DNA from: Armatimonadota bacterium
GTDB lineage: Bacteria; Armatimonadota; UBA5829
Assembly: GCA_039679645.1 (NCBI GenBank)
Contig: JBDKUO010000033.1
Span: 1 to 64,000 of the forward strand
Direction of reading: 5' to 3'
Length of the DNA stretch: 64,000 bases
Shown here: piece after piece, positions 17,618 to 27,561 of the stretch
Numbering within the stretch: position 1 is the first letter of the stretch
Layout of the letters: every line of letters starts with the position of its first letter
Notes under the pieces: model-generated
What the model was told of the DNA's origin: nothing
The model's input: the letters and a program-made list of their open reading frames with translations, nothing else
The model's database searches: none
Position numbers and translations under genes: made by a program

Positions 17618-17750
17618 TGTTTCACCTCCTCCTCTCCAATTAGAAGATGCGACTGATATTATGCGATTGTCGCGTATCCCTGTGCTCAACAACTGTTTCC
17701 CCCTTTCTAGCTCATCTGAACTCTGCGGAATTCTCACTCACTTGCATATG

Positions 17751-17768
17751 TTGCAAATTTCGTGCCAA
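17751..17768 (-). promoter_or_regulatory. Sigma-54 (RpoN) promoter, full consensus
   Basis: The minus strand reads TTGGCACG, 4 nt, TTGCA, which matches the -24/-12 consensus YTGGCACGrNNNTTGCW at every fixed position. It points at the PEP-CTERM gene, with a leader of about 125 nt. Confidence 0.85.
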
Positions 17769-17801
17769 TTCGGCTAACTCAGCGGTGCACCACAAGGGGA
17801 A

Positions 17802-17918
17802 TTAGAGCACAAGCCTTAAAACCAGTATTTTGACGAGTCGCGATAGGTTAAAATGCCTCCCAGGCGTCTGTCGTAAGGCTTGGGGTCCGCGCCGTGTAGA
17901 TGCGGGCGGGGAATCCAT
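17802..17918 (-). CDS. Possible 38-aa small basic protein
   Basis: A short open frame with an AGGAAGG motif just before its ATG (17918), starting MDSPPASTRRG and ending in a Leu/Val-rich LVKILVLRLVL. It lies inside the structured region upstream of the sigma-54 promoter, so it may be a shadow of an RNA gene instead. I recognise no family. Confidence 0.2.
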   Translation of the reverse strand: MDSPPASTRRGPQALRQTPGRHFNLSRLVKILVLRLVL

Positions 17919-17969
17919 CCTTCCTTTCACATAAGCACTGCTGCGGCCTCTTCTTAACGAGAAGCTCTA
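17803..17969 (+). ncRNA. Candidate structured RNA region
   Basis: Long-range pairing is visible: TAGAGC (17803-17808) with GCTCTA (17964-17969) as a closing stem, enclosing a 9-bp stem CAAGCCTTA (17810-17818) with TAAGGCTTG (17874-17882) and a small CTTCT/AGAAG hairpin near the 3' side. The strand is uncertain: a sigma-70-like promoter on the minus strand (18003-18031) points into the region. It matches no riboswitch or 6S consensus I can reproduce from memory. Confidence 0.3.
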
Positions 17970-18002
17970 TACTAAACAGTGTTAACATAGTGCTGTGTTG
18001 GC

Positions 18003-18034
18003 AGTTTATCATCGGAATGCCGGGTTGTCAACCC
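18003..18034 (-). promoter_or_regulatory. Minus-strand sigma-70-like promoter plus palindrome
   Basis: TTGACA (18031-18026), 17-nt spacer, TAAACT (18008-18003) on the minus strand. A perfect palindrome GGGTTG-T-CAACCC (18022-18034) covers the -35. It would transcribe the structured region and possibly the PEP-CTERM gene. Confidence 0.45.
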
Positions 18035-18311
18035 TTGTTAGATAAATCAGGTAATTATACCTAATTGCACTTGACCCAACCCAAAAGAGGATTGGAAACA
18101 ACCAACACTTACAAATGTAATGTATCACCAGATTGCTGAGCTGTCAACGGGTATTTTGGACTTTTTTGTATTACCTTCATCATGGACACCTTGACGATTA
18201 ATGTCTGCTTGCATTACGCGATTGCGCATGCAAGTATGCGTGGAAACGGAAGGATAATGAGGGGCGTATATATAACTTGTAGGCAAAAGCATTATGATCA
18301 GGATTAGCTGA

Positions 18312-19601
18312 ATGAACTCTAAACTACTTGCTCGTCTTGTGGCGGCGCTTGTTTTAATTGCGCTTATGAGCGCCGTCATCACCGGATGCGAAAAAAAGCA
18401 GCCCGCTAATGTCACGACTATTCGTTTTAGCTGCTGGGGGAACGATGTAGAGGAAGTAAACATCAGGACCCTGGTCGCCGAATTCGAAAAAAGACACCCC
18501 AACATCAAGGTCGATCTGGAGGTTATGCCCTGGGCGCGCGTGTTCGATAAGCTTATGATATCCAGCGCCGGGGGAAGGCCGCCGGACGTGACACGCGTCA
18601 GCTCCGAGTGGTCCGCGCCGCTGCAAGCAAAGGGGCTCCTGGAGCCGCTTGAGCCATACGTGAAGCGCGACCACTACGATTTGAACGACTTTTACCCGAA
18701 GACGATCGAAGGCTGGGGAAGATACAAGGGAATCTTATACGAAATCCCCACGGATATAGAAGTATTCTGCCTTTATTATAATAAGGATATGTTTGACAAG
18801 TATCATGTCCCTTATCCCGACGCGTCATGGGACTGGAAAAAATATGTTGAGGTCTCAAAGAAATTCTGCAAGGACTTCAACGGAGACGGCCAATTGGACC
18901 AGTGGGGCACCACGACCGATTATCGCTGGCAGAACTACGTATATGCCAACGGAGGAAGAATACTCAGCCCCGACCGCAAGACGTGTATTCTGGATCAGAA
19001 GGCGGCATACGAAGGTCTTCAGTTTATGGCCGACCTTATACATAAGTATCATGTAGCGCCCAATGCCGAGGAAGCCGCTAATCTCGGGACAAGCAAGCTT
19101 TTCACCACCGGGAAAATTGCTACGTATATTGCCGGGCCATGCACGCCTGCGCTCGTATTCAAGAAAGAGATCAAAACATTCAAATACGATGTTGCTGTGC
19201 TGCCGAAGGGTCCGCAGGTGAGAGTGGCATCCGTCTGCGGCGCGGCCTATGGAATGCTCGCCCGATCCAAGCACAAAAATGAAGCCTGGGAACTGGTTAA
19301 GTGGATGACCGGCAAAGAATATCAGAAAGCTCAAGCTCTGCAGTCGCAGATCATCCCGAGCAGGCAATCGGTAGCGGAATCGGGCGCATATTTGTATCAG
19401 AAGAGCGAACCCAAGAACAAAAGAGCATTTATCGAGATGATCAGTTATGGTCAAACCATACCAAGGGTGTCTTGCGGGCCGGAAATGGATCAAATTATCC
19501 AAAACGAGCTGGACCTTGTTCGACTCGGCAGAAAGTCGGCTAGAGATGCCTGCGCTAAGATAAAGCCAACAATAGACCAGTTGCTCAGGCACAGTGATTG
19601 A
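18312..19601 (+). CDS. Sugar ABC transporter substrate-binding lipoprotein
   Basis: A 429-aa extracellular solute-binding protein, family 1. It has a lipoprotein signal with lipobox ending VITGC (C26), so it is lipid-anchored outside the inner membrane. IRFSCWGNDVEE opens the mature domain; KRHPNIKVDLEVMPW and the YEIPTDIEVFCLYYNKDMF segment are typical of oligosaccharide-binding proteins of the MalE/UgpB type. The two permease genes follow within 20 nt or with overlap. There is no ATPase gene nearby, so a shared MsmK/MalK-type ATPase elsewhere is expected. Substrate unknown; the neighbouring glycosidases suggest an oligosaccharide. Confidence 0.92.
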   Translation: MNSKLLARLVAALVLIALMSAVITGCEKKQPANVTTIRFSCWGNDVEEVNIRTLVAEFEKRHPNIKVDLEVMPWARVFDKLMISSAGGRPPDVTRVSSEWSAPLQAKGLLEPLEPYVKRDHYDLNDFYPKTIEGWGRYKGILYEIPTDIEVFCLYYNKDMFDKYHVPYPDASWDWKKYVEVSKKFCKDFNGDGQLDQWGTTTDYRWQNYVYANGGRILSPDRKTCILDQKAAYEGLQFMADLIHKYHVAPNAEEAANLGTSKLFTTGKIATYIAGPCTPALVFKKEIKTFKYDVAVLPKGPQVRVASVCGAAYGMLARSKHKNEAWELVKWMTGKEYQKAQALQSQIIPSRQSVAESGAYLYQKSEPKNKRAFIEMISYGQTIPRVSCGPEMDQIIQNELDLVRLGRKSARDACAKIKPTIDQLLRHSD

Positions 19602-19614
19602 TAAGCGAGTGAAT

Positions 19615-20544
19615 ATGCAAAAAAGAAAAAAAACAAGGCTCCAGCGAAGAGAGGCACTAGAAGGATATCTCTGTATTTCCCCGTGGATCATTGGCTTTAT
19701 CTGCCTCACCCTCGGGCCGGTGATCTTTTCACTTATAATGAGTCTATGCAGGTGGGACATGATCAATCCGCCAAAGATGATCGGCCTGGCAAACTATGCC
19801 ACCATATTTGCAGACGATGACCGGTTCCGGCAATCACTAAAGGTGACCATAATCTACGCGATCTGCGCTGTGCCCCTTGGCGTGGCATGTTCGCTGGCTT
19901 TGGCAATGCTGCTCAATCTCAAGGTCAAGGGGATGCAGTTTTTCAGATCGATATTCTACATTCCTGCTATTCTGCCTGGAGCGGCGGTCGCTATGGTCTG
20001 GCAGATGGTTCTGAGGCCGCAGTCCGACGGCATCTTTAACGCAATCATCGGCAGCGTCGCTCACCTGCTGCATATGTCTTTTGTCCCGATCCCATGGCTC
20101 ACCAGCCCGGACTGGGTTCTCAGATCATTTGTAATAATGAGCCTTTGGAGCGTGGGTGGAGGTATGATCATCTACCTCGCCGGGCTGCAGAGTGTGCCTA
20201 CTCAGCTTTATGAGGCTGCCGAGATCGACGGAGCAGGTAGTTGGCAAAAGTTTCGCAATGTGACACTGCCTATGATCTCACCCACTTTATTTTTTAACCT
20301 GATCATGGGAATAATCGGCAGTTTTCAGGTATTCACCAGTTCATTTATTATGACCGGAGGCGGCCCGGCTAACGCGTCGCTGTTTTATGTTTTATATCTC
20401 TACCTAAAGGCGTTCAAATATTTGCAAATGGGCTACGCTTGCGCGCTGGCATGGATATTATTTGCGGTAATATTGGCGCTGACTCTGTTTGTTATGAGCA
20501 CCTCACGCAGGTGGGTTTATTATGAGGCGGAATTGAAAAGATGA
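19615..20544 (+). CDS. Sugar ABC transporter permease, MalF/UgpA type
   Basis: A 309-aa inner-membrane permease with six hydrophobic segments. The start is probably the ATG at 19615, 13 nt after the previous stop; a GTG at 19594 would overlap that stop. The EAA loop that contacts the ATPase is present as LYEAAEIDGAGSWQKF, followed by the LPMISPTLFF helix. It overlaps the next permease by 4 nt (ATGA), which indicates translational coupling. Confidence 0.92.
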   Translation: MQKRKKTRLQRREALEGYLCISPWIIGFICLTLGPVIFSLIMSLCRWDMINPPKMIGLANYATIFADDDRFRQSLKVTIIYAICAVPLGVACSLALAMLLNLKVKGMQFFRSIFYIPAILPGAAVAMVWQMVLRPQSDGIFNAIIGSVAHLLHMSFVPIPWLTSPDWVLRSFVIMSLWSVGGGMIIYLAGLQSVPTQLYEAAEIDGAGSWQKFRNVTLPMISPTLFFNLIMGIIGSFQVFTSSFIMTGGGPANASLFYVLYLYLKAFKYLQMGYACALAWILFAVILALTLFVMSTSRRWVYYEAELKR

Positions 20545-21392
20545 GCAAGACTGCTAGGCCGGGCACGGCTAATAAAAAAATGTGGATGTCCATAGCTTAC
20601 GCGGCCCTTATATTAGGCTCGATTGTCTCTCTCGTGCCATTCCTTTGGATGCTGGGAACATCGTTTAAGGACCCGGCCAACGTATTTTTGGACCCGCCGC
20701 AGATATGGCCGAAACCATGGCTTTGGAGCAATTACAGCAAAGCATTCTCAAAGATGCCGTTTGCTCTATATACATTTAATACAGTCAGGATAACGGCAAT
20801 ATGTATGATCGGCCAGATGCTCTCATGCTCACTGGTAGCGTTTGGTTTTGCGAGAATGCGATTTCCTGGGCGAAACGTGCTGTTTGTGGTGCTGCTGGCG
20901 ACAATGATGCTGCCTGCGCAGGTCACTATGATACCTGTCTTTAAGATATTCGCCACACTCGGCTGGTATGACACGATCTTGCCGCTTACGGTGCCGTCCT
21001 TTTTCGGCTCGGCGTTCTTTATATTTCTGCTTAGGCAGTATTATATGACCGTGCCGCATGAGATGGACGAGGCTGCTCGTATGGACGGCGCAAACACATG
21101 GCAGGTATACTTCAAAGTGCTTCTGCCACAAGTGAAGCCGGCGCTTGCCACAGTGGCGATTTTCTCATTTATGAGTCACTGGAATGATTTTCTCGGGCCG
21201 CTTATTTATCTCTCCAGCCCCGCCAAGCGAACCCTTGCACTTGGTCTTTACGCTTTCCAGGGACAATATTCGACTGACTGGAACTATCTGATGGCTGCCT
21301 CGGCTGTAGTTATGCTGCCTCTATTGATACTCTTCTTTGTGGGGCAGAAATACTTTATTCAGGGTGTTGTTATATCAGGGGTAAAGGGCTAA
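20541..21392 (+). CDS. Sugar ABC transporter permease, MalG/UgpE type
   Basis: A 283-aa inner-membrane permease. The start ATG overlaps the previous stop as ATGA. The EAA loop reads EMDEAARMDGANTWQVYF then LLPQVKPAL. The GVVISGVKG tail is characteristic of MalG-type subunits. It forms the importer channel with the preceding MalF-type subunit. Confidence 0.93.
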   Translation: MSKTARPGTANKKMWMSIAYAALILGSIVSLVPFLWMLGTSFKDPANVFLDPPQIWPKPWLWSNYSKAFSKMPFALYTFNTVRITAICMIGQMLSCSLVAFGFARMRFPGRNVLFVVLLATMMLPAQVTMIPVFKIFATLGWYDTILPLTVPSFFGSAFFIFLLRQYYMTVPHEMDEAARMDGANTWQVYFKVLLPQVKPALATVAIFSFMSHWNDFLGPLIYLSSPAKRTLALGLYAFQGQYSTDWNYLMAASAVVMLPLLILFFVGQKYFIQGVVISGVKG

Positions 21393-21393
21393 A

Positions 21394-21419
21394 GGGTCAG
21401 GATTCGGAAATCCTGACCC
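21394..21419. terminator. Bidirectional terminator between convergent genes
   Basis: Perfect 11-bp stem GGGTCAGGATT (21394-21404) with AATCCTGACCC (21409-21419), loop of 4. It separates the importer operon from the convergent cytidylate-kinase-like gene. Confidence 0.75.
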
Positions 21420-21426
21420 AGGATAG

Positions 21427-22104
21427 TTAAGGCTTTGGGCATCTGGCTTTGATTGCGGCCTTGATAATTTCCACTGCATCATCGTTTGTGAACTCGTCCA
21501 TAAATATCGTTAGATCGTAGTGCACAGATTCGACTTTCTCTCTACCGAACGCTTTTATCAGAAAATGCTCGCGGTCCTTGTCGGACTGCCTTATCTTAGC
21601 TTCGGCCTGCTCGCGGGTAAGGTCCTCATAGGTCATCATGTTCGCGATCCGGCGGTCATATGAGGCGTCGATTCGAATATTGAGCGCTTTCGGCAGCAAA
21701 AAATTCGCGCCCCGGCCAAGGATAACGGCATTTCCAAGTTTGGCGATTGCCAGCACTGCATGAGCGAGGTGCTTGACGTATATAAATCCGCCCGCCTCAC
21801 CATCGCCCAGAGCTGCGCGGGTCAGAAGCTCGATCTCAGACATGGTGTGCTCATCAAACTCTTCGACCACCCTACGCGAAACTGAGGCGTCTTGAGCCAT
21901 TGCATCAAGCAGTTCTTTGTCCCAAAGGCTCCAGCCGAGATCATGCGCAAGTTTGCCCGCTATTATTCTGGCTCCGCTGCCCATGCCCCGAGAGATTGTG
22001 ATTACCGGATGATGGCATTGCGCGCCAGACTCCTGCATTCTGCGGCGAGCAAGCTCTGATCTGCTGACTTGCTGACTTACCAGTTCTTCGATGTATTTCG
22101 GCAT
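21427..22104 (-). CDS. Cytidylate kinase-like P-loop protein
   Basis: A 225-aa protein of the cytidylate-kinase-like family (PF13189). A P-loop variant, SRGMGSGARIIA, sits near residue 40, followed by LGWSLWDKELL and a C-terminal lid-like RxxDKDRE segment (about 175-185). Known members are predicted cytosolic nucleotide kinases of unknown exact substrate. It lacks the classical CMP-binding insert of Cmk, so it is probably not the housekeeping enzyme. It lies 106 nt downstream of the GH2 gene on the same strand. Confidence 0.8.
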   Translation of the reverse strand: MPKYIEELVSQQVSRSELARRRMQESGAQCHHPVITISRGMGSGARIIAGKLAHDLGWSLWDKELLDAMAQDASVSRRVVEEFDEHTMSEIELLTRAALGDGEAGGFIYVKHLAHAVLAIAKLGNAVILGRGANFLLPKALNIRIDASYDRRIANMMTYEDLTREQAEAKIRQSDKDREHFLIKAFGREKVESVHYDLTIFMDEFTNDDAVEIIKAAIKARCPKP

Positions 22105-22210
22105 CTTACTCCCCTGCCTTTCGATACAAGCGGCGATTAACCTCTATGTACTACTTCCATATATTCTCGTTTGACCCTCTGTTATGAACATCGGATTTTG
22201 CGCAATTCTT

Positions 22211-24277
22211 CTATCTGCCCCAGACATTGAGCTTAATATCATTTGCCTGCTCGACTGCTATATTTCTGATTATGACAGTCTTTTGCTCACCCGGAAGAAC
22301 GTCGAAGTAATTGTCCGAGGGACGAGCCTGAGGCGGCAGATTAGAGACGGCAATATTGCGCGCAAAGGAATCAACGGATATAACCAGCTCATGAGTTGTC
22401 TCTGAGAGCTGCTCCCTGTGGACCAGGAGCTTCGGCAGCGGAAAGTTAATTTGAGACCATGGACGCGCAAAATACACGTCGCGCGCAATTATGTCTTCGC
22501 TGACTTCGAGCATGGCAACTAGGCATTGCTTAGCGGCATCAGTGAAAATCTTATCAAGCAGGTCACTCTGCCAGACTACAGCCGACGAGTTGGCCTCAAT
22601 CTTCACCGGCACTTCCCATGTATCCAGCCCGCATGCATCAAATGTCATTACGCCAAGTTTCAAGTTGCCGTCTATCCCGTGCAATCTGTCATCAGTGGTC
22701 ACGTATATTTGGACTCGATCATCTACTTGCCTAAACGATATGATCACACTCTCAAATGCCCGCTTGACGTAATAATACGCCGGTTTGGGGCGCAGATAGC
22801 TATCGACAAGGCTATTACTGATCTCCGGACGAGAATCATTAAAAACACCCAGGAGAGCGGAAGTGCTTTCCGATTTCTCGCGCCTGCGGCACTCAATATC
22901 TGCCTTTAACATTTCGCCCTGAAGAATGCCCGCGTACGCAGTAAACTGCTCGGGACTCTTGAACTCACCCATCTTTTGCCTTGTAAGCTCGATCATGTCT
23001 GTCGAGGAGCCGTGATATATCATAGTCTCGCTGTCCGGCGGGAAAAGCTGGTCTTCCGGGATGAACTTGCGCAGGGAATCCATTTCCGGCGGGCCGGAAA
23101 CCTGGATATTATCGACAAAGGTTAAGTTTGATATGACTGGCCGGGCATGGTCGAATTTGCTGAGAACTTTTTGATTGGCGGCATTTTCATCGCAAACCCA
23201 TGCCACAACTGACGGATGGTTGCGCAGAGATTTCAGAACGACTTTTATATCTTCGCCTTTATCAGCCGAAGGCAGGCTCTGGCAGATCATAATGCCCGTC
23301 TCATCGCATGCCTGATAAAACGCCGAACCCTCCATTTCATTATCGCCAATCATAAGCAGGTTGATATTCGCGTCTTTTGCAAGCAAGGCAAGCTCACGAT
23401 AGCACTCGCCCGATGAATGCGTCACGTTTGTCCAATCCGCCCCCTTGGCAAACACCTTTTCGCCGTTTGCCAGCAGGGTCGGGAACTGCCCACCGCCAGG
23501 CCCGACAAAGCTAATATCGCGCACACCAAATGTGGTCTGGGTAACATCCTGCACCTCACCATCACAGGCAATGCCAACCATACAATTATAAAGGGATGCC
23601 TCACCCATTCCGTTAGGCCACCAAGGCTCCGGCTCTTCTATACGAATCACAGCCTCGATAACCCCGCCAAAGGGCGATATGTAGTCATCGACCTCTATAT
23701 TCTCGCGGTTTTCCCCTTTGGAGACTACAACTGAGGCCGCAACATGAACATCCTCCTGAGTGTGGTTTGCTACTTCAATATAAATCCAGGCATTTGCCCG
23801 GCAGCCTTCGATCTCTGTCTCGATGTGGATGTTATCAATAGAGACAAGATCGCAGGAGACAAGCCTTATATCACGGCATATTCCCGTGCCGGGCTCAAAG
23901 AGGATTTCTATAGTGTTATTACCGACTTTTATGGCGTCTGTGACATCCAGTTTGCGCGGGATTAACCCGCCCTGGGCCTGCCCGACTTCATGGCCGTTGA
24001 GGGTGACTGCGGCGGGCGCGCTCAGGCCGTCAAACTCCAGATATGTTTGCCTTTGAAGAAAATCTTCATCCGCAATGAATTTGCGCCTGTATAACCAAAG
24101 CTTCTCGCCGACCCATCGGGTCTGCTCGGCGTTCATCCCGAAATGCGGTTCGGGAATCTTCCCTGCTTGCACTAAGTCTTCCTCTACCTCACCGGGAAGC
24201 TGAGCGATTATAGTATCTGAGCTCTTGTCACTTTGGCAAAGCTGCCAGGAGCCGTTTAGGGACAGAGTGTTTTTCAT
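22211..24277 (-). CDS. Divergent GH2 (beta-mannosidase-like) protein, nucleophile apparently missing
   Basis: A 688-aa cytosolic protein with no signal peptide. It has a sugar-binding jelly roll (about 1-145, LNGSWQL, VTLNGHEVG), an Ig-like domain (about 145-255) and a TIM barrel with AKGADW, a CDETGIM block and LRNHPSVVAW (351-360). In GH2 mannosidases the acid/base Glu follows as W-GNNE; here W360 is followed by VCDEN. The nucleophile normally lies in VSEFG; the aligned segment is VSGPPE (393-398), with no Glu at that position, while the following SLRKFIP block aligns well. The enzyme may be inactive or use altered residues. It is shorter than typical family members (about 820 aa or more). 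Confidence 0.75.
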   Translation of the reverse strand: MKNTLSLNGSWQLCQSDKSSDTIIAQLPGEVEEDLVQAGKIPEPHFGMNAEQTRWVGEKLWLYRRKFIADEDFLQRQTYLEFDGLSAPAAVTLNGHEVGQAQGGLIPRKLDVTDAIKVGNNTIEILFEPGTGICRDIRLVSCDLVSIDNIHIETEIEGCRANAWIYIEVANHTQEDVHVAASVVVSKGENRENIEVDDYISPFGGVIEAVIRIEEPEPWWPNGMGEASLYNCMVGIACDGEVQDVTQTTFGVRDISFVGPGGGQFPTLLANGEKVFAKGADWTNVTHSSGECYRELALLAKDANINLLMIGDNEMEGSAFYQACDETGIMICQSLPSADKGEDIKVVLKSLRNHPSVVAWVCDENAANQKVLSKFDHARPVISNLTFVDNIQVSGPPEMDSLRKFIPEDQLFPPDSETMIYHGSSTDMIELTRQKMGEFKSPEQFTAYAGILQGEMLKADIECRRREKSESTSALLGVFNDSRPEISNSLVDSYLRPKPAYYYVKRAFESVIISFRQVDDRVQIYVTTDDRLHGIDGNLKLGVMTFDACGLDTWEVPVKIEANSSAVVWQSDLLDKIFTDAAKQCLVAMLEVSEDIIARDVYFARPWSQINFPLPKLLVHREQLSETTHELVISVDSFARNIAVSNLPPQARPSDNYFDVLPGEQKTVIIRNIAVEQANDIKLNVWGR

Positions 24278-24297
24278 AGATTAGAAGATTTCCTTTG

Positions 24298-24322
24298 CCC
24301 TCCAGGTAGGATACCTGGAGGG
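24298..24322 (-). terminator. 11-bp hairpin between malic enzyme and GH2 gene
   Basis: CCCTCCAGGTA (24298-24308), 3-nt loop, TACCTGGAGGG (24312-24322). It sits 20 nt upstream of the GH2 start and after the malic enzyme stop; it could terminate the latter or act in the GH2 leader. No U-tract. Confidence 0.5.
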
Positions 24323-24416
24323 ATATGGTAATAAGAGATCACTATCTGTCAGGATATGGTGTTATACCCATTCAGATGAGCATTATAGGATATGGCTGGC
24401 ATATACGTAACATACG

Positions 24417-25838
<1,422 letters not shown>

Positions 25839-26373
25839 TTCCTGCTCCTTCAAAATAGCTGAGGGCTGAGAGTGGAGAGCGAAGAGCCCGAAACCACTGC
25901 TGCCAATCCATACTCCGACAGCAGGACCTTAGAATCCTTCCGAACGCAGATTTGAGAGTTCTTCTGATCGAACGAAGTGAAGGAAGAATTCTTATAAATT
26001 CTTTCATGTATTTTGAGAAAGAATTCTTTAAATTCCTTATTACATGATCCGGGTCAAATATGACCCCCATGGAGACCATTTTTGACCCTCATGGCAGCTT
26101 TTACTGCAACTTTATAAAAGTGATAGGCTTACGTCCTCACCCAACCATTCTCACCCCGGAAGAAGCTACGATCCCTGACACCCATCACCTGTCAAGATTC
26201 CCTGTTCTTTGATACACATCTACAGTTGAGCCAAAAAATGACGATAATCCAACATGTAGGGAGCGTACCCGTAGCACTCCCTATAGTCACGTCGGCGGCA
26301 GTGCGCTGCCTATGTGAGTCTGTCTTGTCCGATAAGGACAGGCGTGCAAGGAAATTGGAGGTCGCGGCAAATA
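25839..26373. other. Intergenic region with several dyads and a direct repeat
   Basis: It separates divergent malic enzyme and pilM. It contains the heptamer array (25852-25886), a hairpin AATTCTTTC (25997-26005) with GAAAGAATT (26017-26025), a palindrome GGGTCA-AATA-TGACCC (26051-26066), a 12-bp direct repeat TGACCCYCATGG at 26061-26072 and 26083-26094, and a stem TAGGGAG/CTCCCTA near 26257-26283. No gene was found. Confidence 0.6.
25852..25886 (-). repeat. Heptamer array upstream of malic enzyme
   Basis: Five contiguous units on the minus strand: CTCTTCG, CTCTCCA, CTCTCAG, CCCTCAG, CTATTTT, then the GAAGGAG ribosome binding site. It belongs to the same family as the arrays at 43844, 52440, 56184 and 59190. 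Confidence 0.75.
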
Positions 26374-27495
26374 GTGCTAAACTCACTCTTTTCTAAAGAG
26401 ACTACCGTTGGAATCGACATTGGCTCGAGCTGCATTAAAGCAGTGGAAATCGAGCCGACCGCACGCGGATGGGAACTGGCTAACGCAGCGGTCACGCCTA
26501 CACCGGCTGATGCAGTCAAGGAAGGTGTTGTCGTCAACATTTTGGATGTTGCTCAGGAAGTGCGCAGCCTGCTCAAAGAAGCCGGCATACACGCCACTGG
26601 AGCCATCTGCGCTATCTCCGGTTCCCAAGTAATAGTGCGCCAGGTGCAATTTCCGAAGATGCCCGAAGCAATTCTTCGGAAGTCGATCAAATATGAGGCC
26701 AGCAAGCATATATCGTCATCAATGGAAGACAGTGTAGTCGAGTTCGAAATACTCTCGGACGTGCCCGATTCTAATGAGATGAATGTAATGCTGGTGGCTG
26801 CGCCGAGCGAGATGGTTGATTCTCGCGTCAAGGTTATGGAGTCCGCGGGACTCGAACCGCGGATGGTTGATATTGAAGCGTTTGCTCTCATCAGATCGCT
26901 CGTCGAGTTCAGCGCATCGGACGAATACCTCCACAAATCGGTTGCACTAATCGATATGGGCGCAAGCCACACAGATGTCAACATAGTCAGCAAAGGCGAT
27001 TTCGCCCTTACCCGCAATATTCCGATAGCCGGCAACAGCTTCACCAATGCCATCAAGTCACTTACCGGCGCATCTTTTGATGACGCGGAGTGCATGAAGA
27101 TAGAGATGGCAAAGGGATATCCGCTGGACCAGATAAGCGCAATGGATGATGAAAATCGGAACTGGAAGGTAGTACAGCCGCTGCTTGATGAGCTGATTCG
27201 AGAGATTCGGCGATCAATCCACTTTTATCAGTCACAGTTCCCGGAAGGCAGCGCCGACACGATGGTCGGCAAGATCGTCCTCACCGGCGGAACTGCCCGT
27301 ATGCCGGGCATGGACGCTTATATGTCCGCAAAACTGAGCATACCCACGGTTATCTCAGAGGTGTTTAAGCAGACAGCCATAAGCACCAATCGAGTTCCTG
27401 AGAGTTTCATAAGCGAGCATGGCCCGATTCTTGCGGTAGGCACAGGACTCGCTTTGAAGGACCTGATTCCCGACGCCAAAAAGGCCGCAGCCTAA
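26374..27495 (+). CDS. pilM: Type IV pilus assembly protein PilM
   Basis: About 373 aa from a GTG at 26374 with GGAGG 12 nt upstream. Actin-like ATPase of the inner-membrane pilus subcomplex. Visible motifs: the phosphate-1 loop VGIDIGSSCIKAVEIEP at the N-terminus, IDMGASHTDVNIV (phosphate 2) and IVLTGGTARMPGM (adenosine loop). PilM binds the cytoplasmic N-terminus of PilN, whose gene follows after a five-unit heptamer array. First gene of a pilMNOPQ operon. Confidence 0.95.
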   Translation: MLNSLFSKETTVGIDIGSSCIKAVEIEPTARGWELANAAVTPTPADAVKEGVVVNILDVAQEVRSLLKEAGIHATGAICAISGSQVIVRQVQFPKMPEAILRKSIKYEASKHISSSMEDSVVEFEILSDVPDSNEMNVMLVAAPSEMVDSRVKVMESAGLEPRMVDIEAFALIRSLVEFSASDEYLHKSVALIDMGASHTDVNIVSKGDFALTRNIPIAGNSFTNAIKSLTGASFDDAECMKIEMAKGYPLDQISAMDDENRNWKVVQPLLDELIREIRRSIHFYQSQFPEGSADTMVGKIVLTGGTARMPGMDAYMSAKLSIPTVISEVFKQTAISTNRVPESFISEHGPILAVGTGLALKDLIPDAKKAAA

Positions 27496-27513
27496 AGCCG
27501 GCAGCCAAATAAT

Positions 27514-27548
27514 AAATATCAAATCTCAAATACTAAATACTAAATTGG
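27514..27548 (+). repeat. AT-rich heptamer array upstream of pilN
   Basis: Five contiguous units: AAATATC, AAATCTC, AAATACT, AAATACT, AAATTGG, followed at once by AAAGGAG. It is related to the arrays at 36244 and 40917. Confidence 0.8.
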
Positions 27549-27561
27549 AAAGGAGTACCTG

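Noticed and set aside
17803-17969. c-di-GMP (GEMM) riboswitch or 6S RNA
   Set aside because: The required consensus blocks are not present on either strand; kept only as a low-confidence structured RNA candidate.
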